Assembly: GCA_044370695.1 (NCBI GenBank)
Contig: JBILVB010000008.1
Location: forward strand, 1-47,798
Direction of reading: 5' to 3'
Length of the DNA: 47,798 nucleotides
From: JBEIFW01 sp044370695
GTDB taxonomy: Bacteria; Actinomycetota; Acidimicrobiia; Acidimicrobiales; Ilumatobacteraceae
Shown here: in pieces, positions 7,150 to 13,789 of the stretch
How the letters are laid out: each line of letters starts with the position of its first letter
Numbering within the stretch: the first letter of the stretch is position 1
The notes under the pieces: model-generated
Seen by the model: the letters and a program-made list of their open reading frames with translations, nothing else
Database searches by the model: none
Told to the model about the DNA's origin: nothing
Program-made: the position numbers and the translations under genes

Positions 7150-8235
7150 ATGGCCTTCGAGGTGCGTGGCGAACCGTCCGAGATCGACGCCGAGTGGATG
7201 ACCGAGGCGCTCGAGCGCGGCGGGGTGGCCCGGGGTGCGACGGTCACCGAGTTGGCGTTCACCGGGTTCGTCGGCACCGGGCAGATGAGTCGCAACGGTC
7301 GGTTCGCGCTCACGTGGGACGAGCCCGAGGGCCGCCCCGTCACCGTGATGGGCAAATTTCCCTCGCTCGACGAGACGTGCCGGACAGCGGCGTTCCAAGG
7401 GGGTGCCTACCGCAAGGAGTACCTGTTCTACGCGGAGCTTGCTGCCACCGTGGACGTGCGGTCGCCGCGATGCTGGTTCGCCGGCTACGACGACGAGCGG
7501 GCCGACTGCGTGCTGCTGCTGGAGGACCTCGTCGATTCCCGCGGCGGGGATCACCTGGCCGGCATCACCGACGACGAGGTGTCGCTCGCGGTGGAGCAGG
7601 CCGTTGCGCTCCATGCTCCCCGCTGGGGCGACCCGGCGCTCGCCGGGCACCCGGCGTTCCCGGCGACGGCGGCCGAGCGGGCGGCCCGGCTGGGGGAGTT
7701 CTTCCCGATGTTCGTCGAGGGCTGCTTGGCCCAGCATCCCGACCGCTTCGACGACGACGTCACCGGGCTGCTGCGCCGCTTCGGCACCGTGATCGGCCGC
7801 TGGTCGCTCGGCACCGGCTCGCCCGCCACGCTCGTGCACGGGGACTTCCGGCCCGACAACTTCCTGTTCGGCCGCAATGCGTCCGCGCCACCGCTGGCGA
7901 TCGTCGACTGGCAGACGTACACCGCCGTCGCCGGTCCCACCGATCTCGCGTACCTGCTCGGCGGGTCGTTCGAGGCCGAACCTCGGCGCCGGCTCGAGGC
8001 GGCGACGGTCGAGGAGTACCGGGCCCGGCTGGCTGCGGCCGGGATCGACTACCCGGCCGCGGACTGCTGGCGCGACTACCGGTGGGGCAGCCTGCACGGC
8101 GTGATGATCGCCGTGACCGCGCTGTTGGTCGCCGCCCGTACCGAGCGCGGCGACGAGGTGCTCACCTTGATGGCGGAACGCCACGCCCGCCATGCACTCG
8201 AACTCGACGCGCTCGGTGTCGTCGAGGCGCTCTGA
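7150..8235 (+). CDS. Phosphotransferase (ecdysteroid-kinase-like / APH superfamily)
   Basis: A 361-residue kinase-fold protein distinct from the one at 999. An N-terminal lobe with MGKFPSLDETCRTAAFQGGAYRKE carries the likely ATP-contacting Lys and a conserved YxKE-type segment. The catalytic loop is H230-G-D232 in LVHGDFRPDNFLFG and the metal Asp is D253 in IVDWQTYTAVAGPTDLAYLLGG. This layout matches the EcKinase/DUF1679-like families that phosphorylate steroids or unknown small alcohols. It is divergent from the amidohydrolase and convergent with the small membrane-protein gene, whose stop lies 15 bp away. The true substrate cannot be told from sequence. Confidence 0.85.
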   Translation: MAFEVRGEPSEIDAEWMTEALERGGVARGATVTELAFTGFVGTGQMSRNGRFALTWDEPEGRPVTVMGKFPSLDETCRTAAFQGGAYRKEYLFYAELAATVDVRSPRCWFAGYDDERADCVLLLEDLVDSRGGDHLAGITDDEVSLAVEQAVALHAPRWGDPALAGHPAFPATAAERAARLGEFFPMFVEGCLAQHPDRFDDDVTGLLRRFGTVIGRWSLGTGSPATLVHGDFRPDNFLFGRNASAPPLAIVDWQTYTAVAGPTDLAYLLGGSFEAEPRRRLEAATVEEYRARLAAAGIDYPAADCWRDYRWGSLHGVMIAVTALLVAARTERGDEVLTLMAERHARHALELDALGVVEAL

Positions 8236-8249
8236 GGGTCGCCGGGTCG

Positions 8250-8453
8250 TCAGCCGAGGGCCAACCGGACCAGCGCCAGCACGCCGACGACGACGACCAG
8301 ATCGGCGGCCCGGGTGATGGCGATGCGGTTGCGGCGCACCGCCGCCTCGGCGACGTGGTAGGCGAGCCCGTGGGTCAGTGCGCACATCGCGATCACGAGA
8401 CCGGCGAGCAGCAGCTTGTCGAACGGGTCCCAGCCGGCGGCGAGCGCCATCAT
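8250..8453 (-). CDS. Small two-helix membrane protein
   Basis: A 67-residue frame starting ATGATG at 8453. It has two hydrophobic segments, LLLAGLVIAMCALTHGLAYHV and AADLVVVVGVLALVRLAL, joined by a short basic loop (RRNRIAITR), so it should be a two-pass inner-membrane protein. Its ATG overlaps the TGA of the YrdC-like gene (ATGA), which makes translational coupling likely and supports the gene as real. I do not recognise a family. Its job may be tied to the upstream protein. Confidence 0.65.
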   Translation of the reverse strand: MMALAAGWDPFDKLLLAGLVIAMCALTHGLAYHVAEAAVRRNRIAITRAADLVVVVGVLALVRLALG

Positions 8454-9334
8454 CGAGCGCCGCTCCCCGTTCGCCGACGTTCGAGCATCTCGAACGCGGC
8501 CCTCAGTGAGGCGTCCGTCGTGCCGGGGCGCCTCGATGCCACCGTCGTGCTGGGCAGGGTGCGCACCGGCAGACCGGTCTTCTCCCGCAGCCATGCCGGC
8601 GACAGGCTGCCCTGGCGCAACATCACCAGGGTCGGCTCCTCGTCGACGAGCGGCAGGCGCACGAGCGAGTGCGAGGTGAAGCCGTGGCAGGCGGCGAGGA
8701 GCGGATCGTCGACGACGAATCGGTACGGCAGGTCGGGGCGCGCGTCGGTGTGGGCCCACAGTTCGTCGAGCGTGTACGGCGGGTGGCCGCCGTGGTCGTT
8801 GAAGCTCGACCCGACGAGGAAGCGCCGGGGGGCGAGGTGGCGGGCCAGCGCATCGGCCAGGGCGCACCAGGCCGGATCCTGCATCCAGAACAACGCAGCA
8901 GTCCGGCGGTCGGTCCGGCGGTCGGGGCCGGCGGCGGCCGCCTCGCCGGGCTCGGTCACCATGACGGGGTTGACGAAGGGCAGACCGGGCCGCAGGGGTG
9001 CGACGACGTGCATCGGAGCGCCGTGGCACCACAGCGCCTCGAACGACTCCCGGGTCCGGCAGCGGAACGAGGGGTGCACGGCGTCGGCGTCGACGAGGTG
9101 GAGCGCGTCGCGAGGCCGGACGAACACCGGCAACTTGCTCCAGGCGGGGCGGCCCCGCTTGACGGACCAGAACAGCGCGCCCTGTTCGCCGGTGCAGTGC
9201 GGGGGCGACACGACCTGCATGATCGTGAACAGGCCCATGTAGAACGCGGCCGGCTCGCCGGCCGCCAACCGCCGAGCGATCGGTTCGACGGCGGTCGGAT
9301 CCCGAAGGTCGTAGACGGCAGGGCGGTGGATCAC
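8450..9334 (-). CDS. Divergent YrdC/Sua5-like domain protein
   Basis: A protein of about 294 residues that is not a close match to any family I know by name, but three segments fall in the order of the YrdC/Sua5 (threonylcarbamoyl-AMP synthase) fold. These are a basic K-R-G-R-P...KLPVFV at 59-70 (compare KxR...PL), LRPGLPFVNPVMV near 114-126 (compare the WPGPxT strand) and GSSFNDHGGHPPYTLDEL at 175-192 (compare TSANxSG...TxxEV). Catalytic identity is weak, so a true role in tRNA t6A synthesis is doubtful. Start: GTG at 9334; a TTG two codons earlier (9340) is possible. The stop overlaps the start of the membrane-protein gene. It could be a nucleotide- or carbamoyl-binding enzyme of unknown reaction. 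Confidence 0.6.
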   Translation of the reverse strand: MIHRPAVYDLRDPTAVEPIARRLAAGEPAAFYMGLFTIMQVVSPPHCTGEQGALFWSVKRGRPAWSKLPVFVRPRDALHLVDADAVHPSFRCRTRESFEALWCHGAPMHVVAPLRPGLPFVNPVMVTEPGEAAAAGPDRRTDRRTAALFWMQDPAWCALADALARHLAPRRFLVGSSFNDHGGHPPYTLDELWAHTDARPDLPYRFVVDDPLLAACHGFTSHSLVRLPLVDEEPTLVMLRQGSLSPAWLREKTGLPVRTLPSTTVASRRPGTTDASLRAAFEMLERRRTGSGAR

Positions 9335-9398
9335 CGGCAACAGTCAAGCAGACCCCGGCGTTCGGCCGGACTATCGACCCCGCAGGCGCAGCGGGCCC

Positions 9399-9665
9399 TC
9401 AGCGGCGAAGGTCCACGGGGTGTCCCTCCCAGGACTCGATCCGATGGGAGGCCTGCTCGAGCAGGTGATGGGCGAGATCGATCAGCGCCCGGGCGGCCGC
9501 CACCTCCTCACCGATCGCCGGCAGGTCGGGATCGACCGGGTTGCGCCGGGAACGACCCCAACCGCGCAGCTCGTCGGGAGCGCCCGACAGCACGACGTCG
9601 GCCCGGCACCGGTCCTCGTCCTCGGTGAAGGCGATCTCCACCGTCCACACCTTCGCGCTGCCCAC
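9399..9665 (-). CDS. DUF1876 domain protein
   Basis: An 88-residue protein matching the DUF1876 pattern: KVWTVEIAFTEDEDRCRADVVL, then GWGRSRRNPVDPDLPAIGEEVAAARALIDLAHHLLEQAS and a terminal HPV-x-L. The family has a small alpha/beta, dsRBD-like fold and is widespread in actinobacteria; its role is unknown. The GTG at 9665 is chosen because a perfect GGAGGT Shine-Dalgarno sequence sits 5 nt upstream, which rules out longer in-frame starts. It is divergent from the flavin monooxygenase gene. Confidence 0.85.
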   Translation of the reverse strand: MGSAKVWTVEIAFTEDEDRCRADVVLSGAPDELRGWGRSRRNPVDPDLPAIGEEVAAARALIDLAHHLLEQASHRIESWEGHPVDLRR

Positions 9666-9670
9666 GGCAC

Positions 9671-9676
9671 ACCTCC
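9671..9676 (-). promoter_or_regulatory. Strong ribosome binding site of the DUF1876 gene
   Basis: GGAGGT on the minus strand, 5 nt before the GTG at 9665. It decides the start codon for this gene and contrasts with the many leaderless-looking neighbours. Confidence 0.7.
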
Positions 9677-9758
9677 ACGTGACGTCCCGTGCGTGCAGGC
9701 TCGGTCCGTGACGGCGCAGCGCCCAGGGCCCTTCGTCCCGGGCCGGCGAGGTCGGGTC

Positions 9759-9764
9759 TACGGT
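9759..9764 (+). promoter_or_regulatory. Candidate -10 box for leaderless monooxygenase gene
   Basis: TACGGT, 7 nt upstream of the GTG at 9772. Confidence 0.45.
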
Positions 9765-9771
9765 CCCGGCC

Positions 9772-11124
9772 GTGCTCCGGTTGTGCGCGTTCACCCAGTG
9801 CTGCCCGACCCATCTCGCCGAAGGCACGTGGAAGCACCCCGAGGACGGGACCTCGGTGGGCTACAAGTCGTTGCGGTACTGGCTCGACCTCGCCCGCACG
9901 CTCGAGCGGGGCGGGTTCGACCTGTTGTTCCTGGCCGACGTCGAGGGCTTCTACGACGTGTGGCGCGGCTCGCGTGACGACGCCGTGCGCCACGCCGCCC
10001 AGGTGCCGTGCAACGACCCGGCGGTCCTCGTGCCCGCCATCGCCTCGGTCACCACCCACCTCGCCGTGGCGGTCACCCTGTCGACCACCAACCACGTCCC
10101 GTACCGGGCCGCCCGGCTGTTCTCGACGCTCGACCACCTCACCGACGGCCGCGTCGGCTGGAACGTCGTCACCTCGTACCTGCCCGACAGCGAGGCCAAC
10201 GGCTACGGCGCCGTGCTCGGTCACGACGAGCGCTACGACCGGGCCGAGGAGTACCTCGAGGTGCTGTACGCCTTGTGGGAGCGCAGCTGGGACGACGACG
10301 CCGTCGTGCGCAACGTCGTCGCCGACGTCCACACCGATCCGGCCAAGGTCCACACGATCGACCACCACGGTCGCTGGTTCGACGTGCGCGGGCCGCACCT
10401 GTGCGAGCCGTCGCCGCAACGCACCCCGTTCCTGTTGCAGGCCGGCGCGTCGGACCGCGGTCGCGACTTCGCGGCCCGTCACGCCGAGGCTGTGTTCGTC
10501 GTCGGGAACCGTCCCGCCGACGTCGCCGAGGTCGCCCGCGACCTGCGCGAGCGCGCCGCCCGGTTCGGTCGCGATCCCGGCGAGCCCAAGGTGCTCGCCG
10601 GCGTCCGCCCCGTCGTGGCCCCGACCGACGAGGAGGCCCAGCGGCGGTGGGCGTCGATCGACGCCGTGCGCTCGGTGGACGGCAACCTCGCCCGCTACTG
10701 CGGCTACCTGGGCATCGACCTCGCCGCCTGGCCCGACGACACCCGCGTGCTCGACGTGCCGACCGAGGCGATCCGCACGATCCTGGCCACCGTCACCGGC
10801 GGCGACGGTTCGATGACCGTGGCCCAGGCCCGGGAACGGATCGCCCGGGGCGGCGGGCGGCCGCAGTTCTGCGGGTCGCCCACCACGGTGGCCGACGAGA
10901 TCGAGCAATGGGTCGAGGCCGCGGCGCTCGACGGGCTGCTGTTCATGCCCGTGCCCCAGCCGGTCGGCTTCGCCGAACTGTCGGACCTGCTGCTGCCCGA
11001 ACTGCAGCGCCGGGGTCTGCACGAGCGACCCGACGCCGGCCCCCCGATGACGCTGCGGGAACGCTTCGGTGGCCGAGCCCGTCTCGGACCCGGCCACCCG
11101 GGTGCGCTCAGCGCCAGTCGATGA
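9772..11124 (+). CDS. FMN-dependent monooxygenase, NtaA/SnaA/DszA type
   Basis: A 450-residue flavin-dependent monooxygenase of the bacterial-luciferase fold. Features are MLRLCAFTQCC, the early signature GGFDLLFLADVEGFYD, HVPYRAARLFSTLDHLTDGRVGWNVVTSY, and DERYDRAEEYLEVLYALWERSWDDDA, all typical of the nitrilotriacetate / dibenzothiophene-sulfone / dimethyl-sulfide monooxygenase group. Such enzymes use reduced FMN from a separate reductase, which is not in this window. The substrate could be an organosulfur, aminocarboxylate or other xenobiotic. The start GTG is leaderless by appearance. Its last 17 bases overlap the 3' end of the convergent EthD gene. Confidence 0.88.
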   Translation: MLRLCAFTQCCPTHLAEGTWKHPEDGTSVGYKSLRYWLDLARTLERGGFDLLFLADVEGFYDVWRGSRDDAVRHAAQVPCNDPAVLVPAIASVTTHLAVAVTLSTTNHVPYRAARLFSTLDHLTDGRVGWNVVTSYLPDSEANGYGAVLGHDERYDRAEEYLEVLYALWERSWDDDAVVRNVVADVHTDPAKVHTIDHHGRWFDVRGPHLCEPSPQRTPFLLQAGASDRGRDFAARHAEAVFVVGNRPADVAEVARDLRERAARFGRDPGEPKVLAGVRPVVAPTDEEAQRRWASIDAVRSVDGNLARYCGYLGIDLAAWPDDTRVLDVPTEAIRTILATVTGGDGSMTVAQARERIARGGGRPQFCGSPTTVADEIEQWVEAAALDGLLFMPVPQPVGFAELSDLLLPELQRRGLHERPDAGPPMTLRERFGGRARLGPGHPGALSASR

Positions 11125-11884
11125 TCACGTGCTCGGTCCCGAACCACATCGTCGAGCGGGCGAAGTCGATGAAGTTCCGCTCGTCGTCGACCGCTCGCCG
11201 GCTCGCGGCGACCGCGGCAGCGCCGGACCGGCCGGCGCCGAGATCGACCCACGCCTCGGCGTGGCCGGTGTAGGCGTCGGCCACGGTGCCGCGCGCCGAG
11301 CGCAGCGCGGCCTCGAACGGGGTCTCGAACCGGTGCACCTGCTGGTAGCGCAACAACCCCGACGCCGGGGCCTGACGCCGGATGATCGGGCCGTGCTGCA
11401 CCCGCCAGTACCGCTGGGCGTCCTCCAGGCTCAGGTTTGCGTGGTGCCGCAACGGGAAGTGGAGCTTGGCGATGCCGGTACGGGGCCGGGCGACCACCTC
11501 GACCGCCGGGTTGATCTGCGGGTACTCGTGGGCCAGCCACAACGGCGAGGCGGCCAGGTCGATGAAGCGGCGCTCGTCGTCGAGCAGCGCCTTGCCGGCC
11601 GCCCGCCCCTCGGGGGTGGCCGACGCCGCTGCGAACTCCGCCTCGGATTCCCACCACAGCTCGGCCACCCCGTCGTAGGGGGCTTCCATCACGCCGTCGC
11701 GGGCGCTCGACATGCGCTGCTCGGCGGCGGGGTCGTCGATGCGGTGGCTCTGCACGTAGCGGGCGATGCGCAGGGTGCTGCGGAGGCTCGCTACGAGCGG
11801 GCCGTGGTCGTCGAGCCAGGTGCGCGAGAACTCCTCGAGGCTCAGCTCGGGGCGGCGGCGCAGGCAGAACACGAGTCGGATCAT
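11108..11884 (-). CDS. Protein with two EthD-type ferredoxin-like domains
   Basis: A 258-residue protein built from two tandem alpha+beta-barrel (EthD) domains. The first is MIRLVFCLRRRPELSLEEFSRTWLDDHGPL...; the second starts near residue 135 (TGIAKLHFPLRHHANLSLEDAQRYWRVQHGP). Each has the family's W-x-x-x-HGP motif, and each ends in a DERRFIDLA or DERNFIDFA segment. EthD proteins assist oxidative degradation of ethers and other compounds or act as small isomerase-like enzymes, and fit a catabolic role beside the flavin monooxygenase. It lies 31 bp downstream of the ABC ATPase gene on the same strand. A GAGGGAGC purine stretch precedes the ATG. Confidence 0.8.
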   Translation of the reverse strand: MIRLVFCLRRRPELSLEEFSRTWLDDHGPLVASLRSTLRIARYVQSHRIDDPAAEQRMSSARDGVMEAPYDGVAELWWESEAEFAAASATPEGRAAGKALLDDERRFIDLAASPLWLAHEYPQINPAVEVVARPRTGIAKLHFPLRHHANLSLEDAQRYWRVQHGPIIRRQAPASGLLRYQQVHRFETPFEAALRSARGTVADAYTGHAEAWVDLGAGRSGAAAVAASRRAVDDERNFIDFARSTMWFGTEHVIIDWR

Positions 11885-11915
11885 GAGTGGGCTCCCTCGG
11901 CGGCGCGCGGACCGA

Positions 11916-12593
11916 TCAGGACCCGTCCCCGATCGCGATGCGTCCGTCGAGCATGCGTAGCACCCGGTCGGCCCGTGTCGACACCCGGGTGTCGTGGGAG
12001 ACGACGACGAGCGTGACGCCCCGGTCCCGGCGCAGCGCGTCGAGCAGATCGAGCACGAGCGCGCCGGTTCGGGAGTCGAGCCGGCCGGTCGGTTCGTCGG
12101 CGAGCACGATCGCCGGTTCGTTGACCAGGGCGCGAGCGATGGCGACCCGTTGGCGCTCGCCGCCCGACAGCTGCGGCGGGCGCGACCGGGCCCGCTCCGC
12201 CAGGCCGACCGAGGCGAGCTGCGCCGTGGCGATCGCCCGGCGCCGGCGGGCGCGACGCACCGTGCCGAACAGGGGGACCTCCACGTTCTCGAGCGCGCTC
12301 AGCGACGGCACGAGGTTGTCGAGCTGGAACACCAACCCGATGTCCCGAGCGCGGTAGTGGTCGAGGTCCCGGCGCCGGGTGAGGTCGTGGCCGGCGACGG
12401 TCAACTCGCCGGTGTCGGGCCGGTCGAGGGCCGCGATCAGGTTCAGCAGCGTGGACTTGCCGCAGCCCGACGGGCCGACGATGGCGACCAACTCGCCGGG
12501 GGCGATGTCCAGATCGACGCCGTCGACGGCGCGCACCCGCCCGTTCTCGAACGACTTGCCGAGCCCCCGGGCCCGGATGATCGGCTCACTCAT
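11916..12593 (-). CDS. ABC transporter ATP-binding protein, MacB/LolD type
   Basis: A 225-residue ABC ATPase. Walker A is GPSGCGKST near residue 40, the Q-loop VFQLDNLVPSLSALENVEVPL, the signature LSGGERQRVAIARAL, Walker B IVLADEPTGRLD and the H-loop VVSHD. The lone Leu-rich Q-loop region and small size match the MacB/LolD/FtsE subfamily, which acts with FtsX-like permeases in mechanotransmission or export rather than classical import. Its ATG overlaps the end of the permease gene by 8 bp, so the two form one transporter. No periplasmic adaptor gene is seen. Confidence 0.9.
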   Translation of the reverse strand: MSEPIIRARGLGKSFENGRVRAVDGVDLDIAPGELVAIVGPSGCGKSTLLNLIAALDRPDTGELTVAGHDLTRRRDLDHYRARDIGLVFQLDNLVPSLSALENVEVPLFGTVRRARRRRAIATAQLASVGLAERARSRPPQLSGGERQRVAIARALVNEPAIVLADEPTGRLDSRTGALVLDLLDALRRDRGVTLVVVSHDTRVSTRADRVLRMLDGRIAIGDGS

Positions 12594-13701
12594 ACCGCAG
12601 CGCCTCCATGGGCAGCAGGCGAGCGGCCCGCAGCGCCGGGTAGGCGGCGCCGGCGAGACCGACGCCGACGCCGACCAGCAACGCCTGCCGGAACACCGAG
12701 AGCGGGTAGGCGGGCACGATGAAGCCTTCGACGGCGGGCAACAGCAGCACGAGGCGCGACGCGCCGATCCCGGCGAGCGATCCGACGGCTGCGGCGAGCA
12801 GGCACAGCAGCAGCGACTCCAGCACGACCATGGCGAGCACCCGCCGGCCGGTCCAACCGACCGCGCGCAACACGCCGATCTCGCGGGTGCGCTCGAAGAT
12901 CGACATCACCATCGTGTTCATCACCCCGATCCCGCCGAGCAGTACGGCGAGGAGCGAGATGGCGGCGTTCGCACCGTCGAGGATCGCGAAGCCCTGATCG
13001 ACCTTGCCGTACTCGTCGGCGGTGGCGATCGTGACCAGGCCGGCGACGTCGGCCTCGATGCGCGCTGCGACCGCGACCGGATCGGCGCCGGGTGCGACGT
13101 ACACCGACGCCACCGACACGGTGGCCGGCTTCGCGGCGATCGTCTGCACCGTTGCCAGCGGCGCGTACCCACCGCCGTCCTCCCAGACGACCTCGGAGCG
13201 GAACGTGCCGACGACGGTGAAGGTCTGCCCGCTGATCGTGGTGCGGTCACCGACGGCGACGCCGAGGCCGGCGGCGGCACGCGTGCCGAGCACGATCTCG
13301 TCGGACGAGCCGGGAGCGAGCAGGCGACCGGCCACCAGCGCCGGTGGGTGCCGGGCGAGCACCGGGTCCTCGACGCCGATGAGGAAGAAGTACGGGTTGC
13401 CGCCTGCGGTCGTGATGTGGAGCAACAGCGGGCGGACGTCGGCGACGCCGGGCACCTCGACGAGCGGGGCGAGCCGCTCGACCGGGATCGTCGAGAAGGA
13501 CAGATCGGCGGCACCCTCCTGGGCAACGACGAAGTCGGATCCGGCCGCGCGCAGGAACCCCGAGGCGGTCTGCTTCAGCCCGGAGGTGATCGTTCCCAAC
13601 GCAACGACCGTCGTGATCCCGAGGCTGATGCCGAGCAACGTCAGCACGGCGCGAACCCGCTGGCGCAGCAGATTGCGCACGATCAGGCCGAGGAACGTCA
13701 C
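12586..13701 (-). CDS. FtsX/MacB-like ABC transporter permease
   Basis: A protein of about 371 residues with the MacB topology. There is one N-terminal membrane helix (LLGISLGITTVVALGTI), a large extracytoplasmic MacB-core-like domain (about 50-230, with GSDFVVAQEG and VGDRTTISGQTFTVVGTF) and three C-terminal helices (AISLLAVLLGGIGVMNTMVMSI, VLESLLLCLLAAAVGSLAGI, ALLVGVGVGLAGAAYPAL). The segment MSIFERTREIGVLRAVGWTGRRV is the coupling helix of this family. The GTG at 13701 is preferred because a GGGAGAGG purine run precedes it; an ATG at 13725 is the alternative. It forms an operon with the ATPase gene. The substrate may be a lipoprotein, peptide or drug; not predictable. Confidence 0.87.
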   Translation of the reverse strand: MTFLGLIVRNLLRQRVRAVLTLLGISLGITTVVALGTITSGLKQTASGFLRAAGSDFVVAQEGAADLSFSTIPVERLAPLVEVPGVADVRPLLLHITTAGGNPYFFLIGVEDPVLARHPPALVAGRLLAPGSSDEIVLGTRAAAGLGVAVGDRTTISGQTFTVVGTFRSEVVWEDGGGYAPLATVQTIAAKPATVSVASVYVAPGADPVAVAARIEADVAGLVTIATADEYGKVDQGFAILDGANAAISLLAVLLGGIGVMNTMVMSIFERTREIGVLRAVGWTGRRVLAMVVLESLLLCLLAAAVGSLAGIGASRLVLLLPAVEGFIVPAYPLSVFRQALLVGVGVGLAGAAYPALRAARLLPMEALRYE

Positions 13702-13776
13702 CGCTGCCAGCCTCTCCCTGCGCATCGGGGGCCGGCCAGGGCCCTTGGTCCACGGCGCCCTGCGGTGCGTCCGGCC

Positions 13777-13782
13777 TAGCGT
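13777..13782 (+). promoter_or_regulatory. Candidate -10 box for leaderless P-type ATPase gene
   Basis: TAGCGT, 7 nt upstream of the GTG at 13790. It supports that codon as the start. Confidence 0.45.
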
Positions 13783-13789
13783 CAGGATC

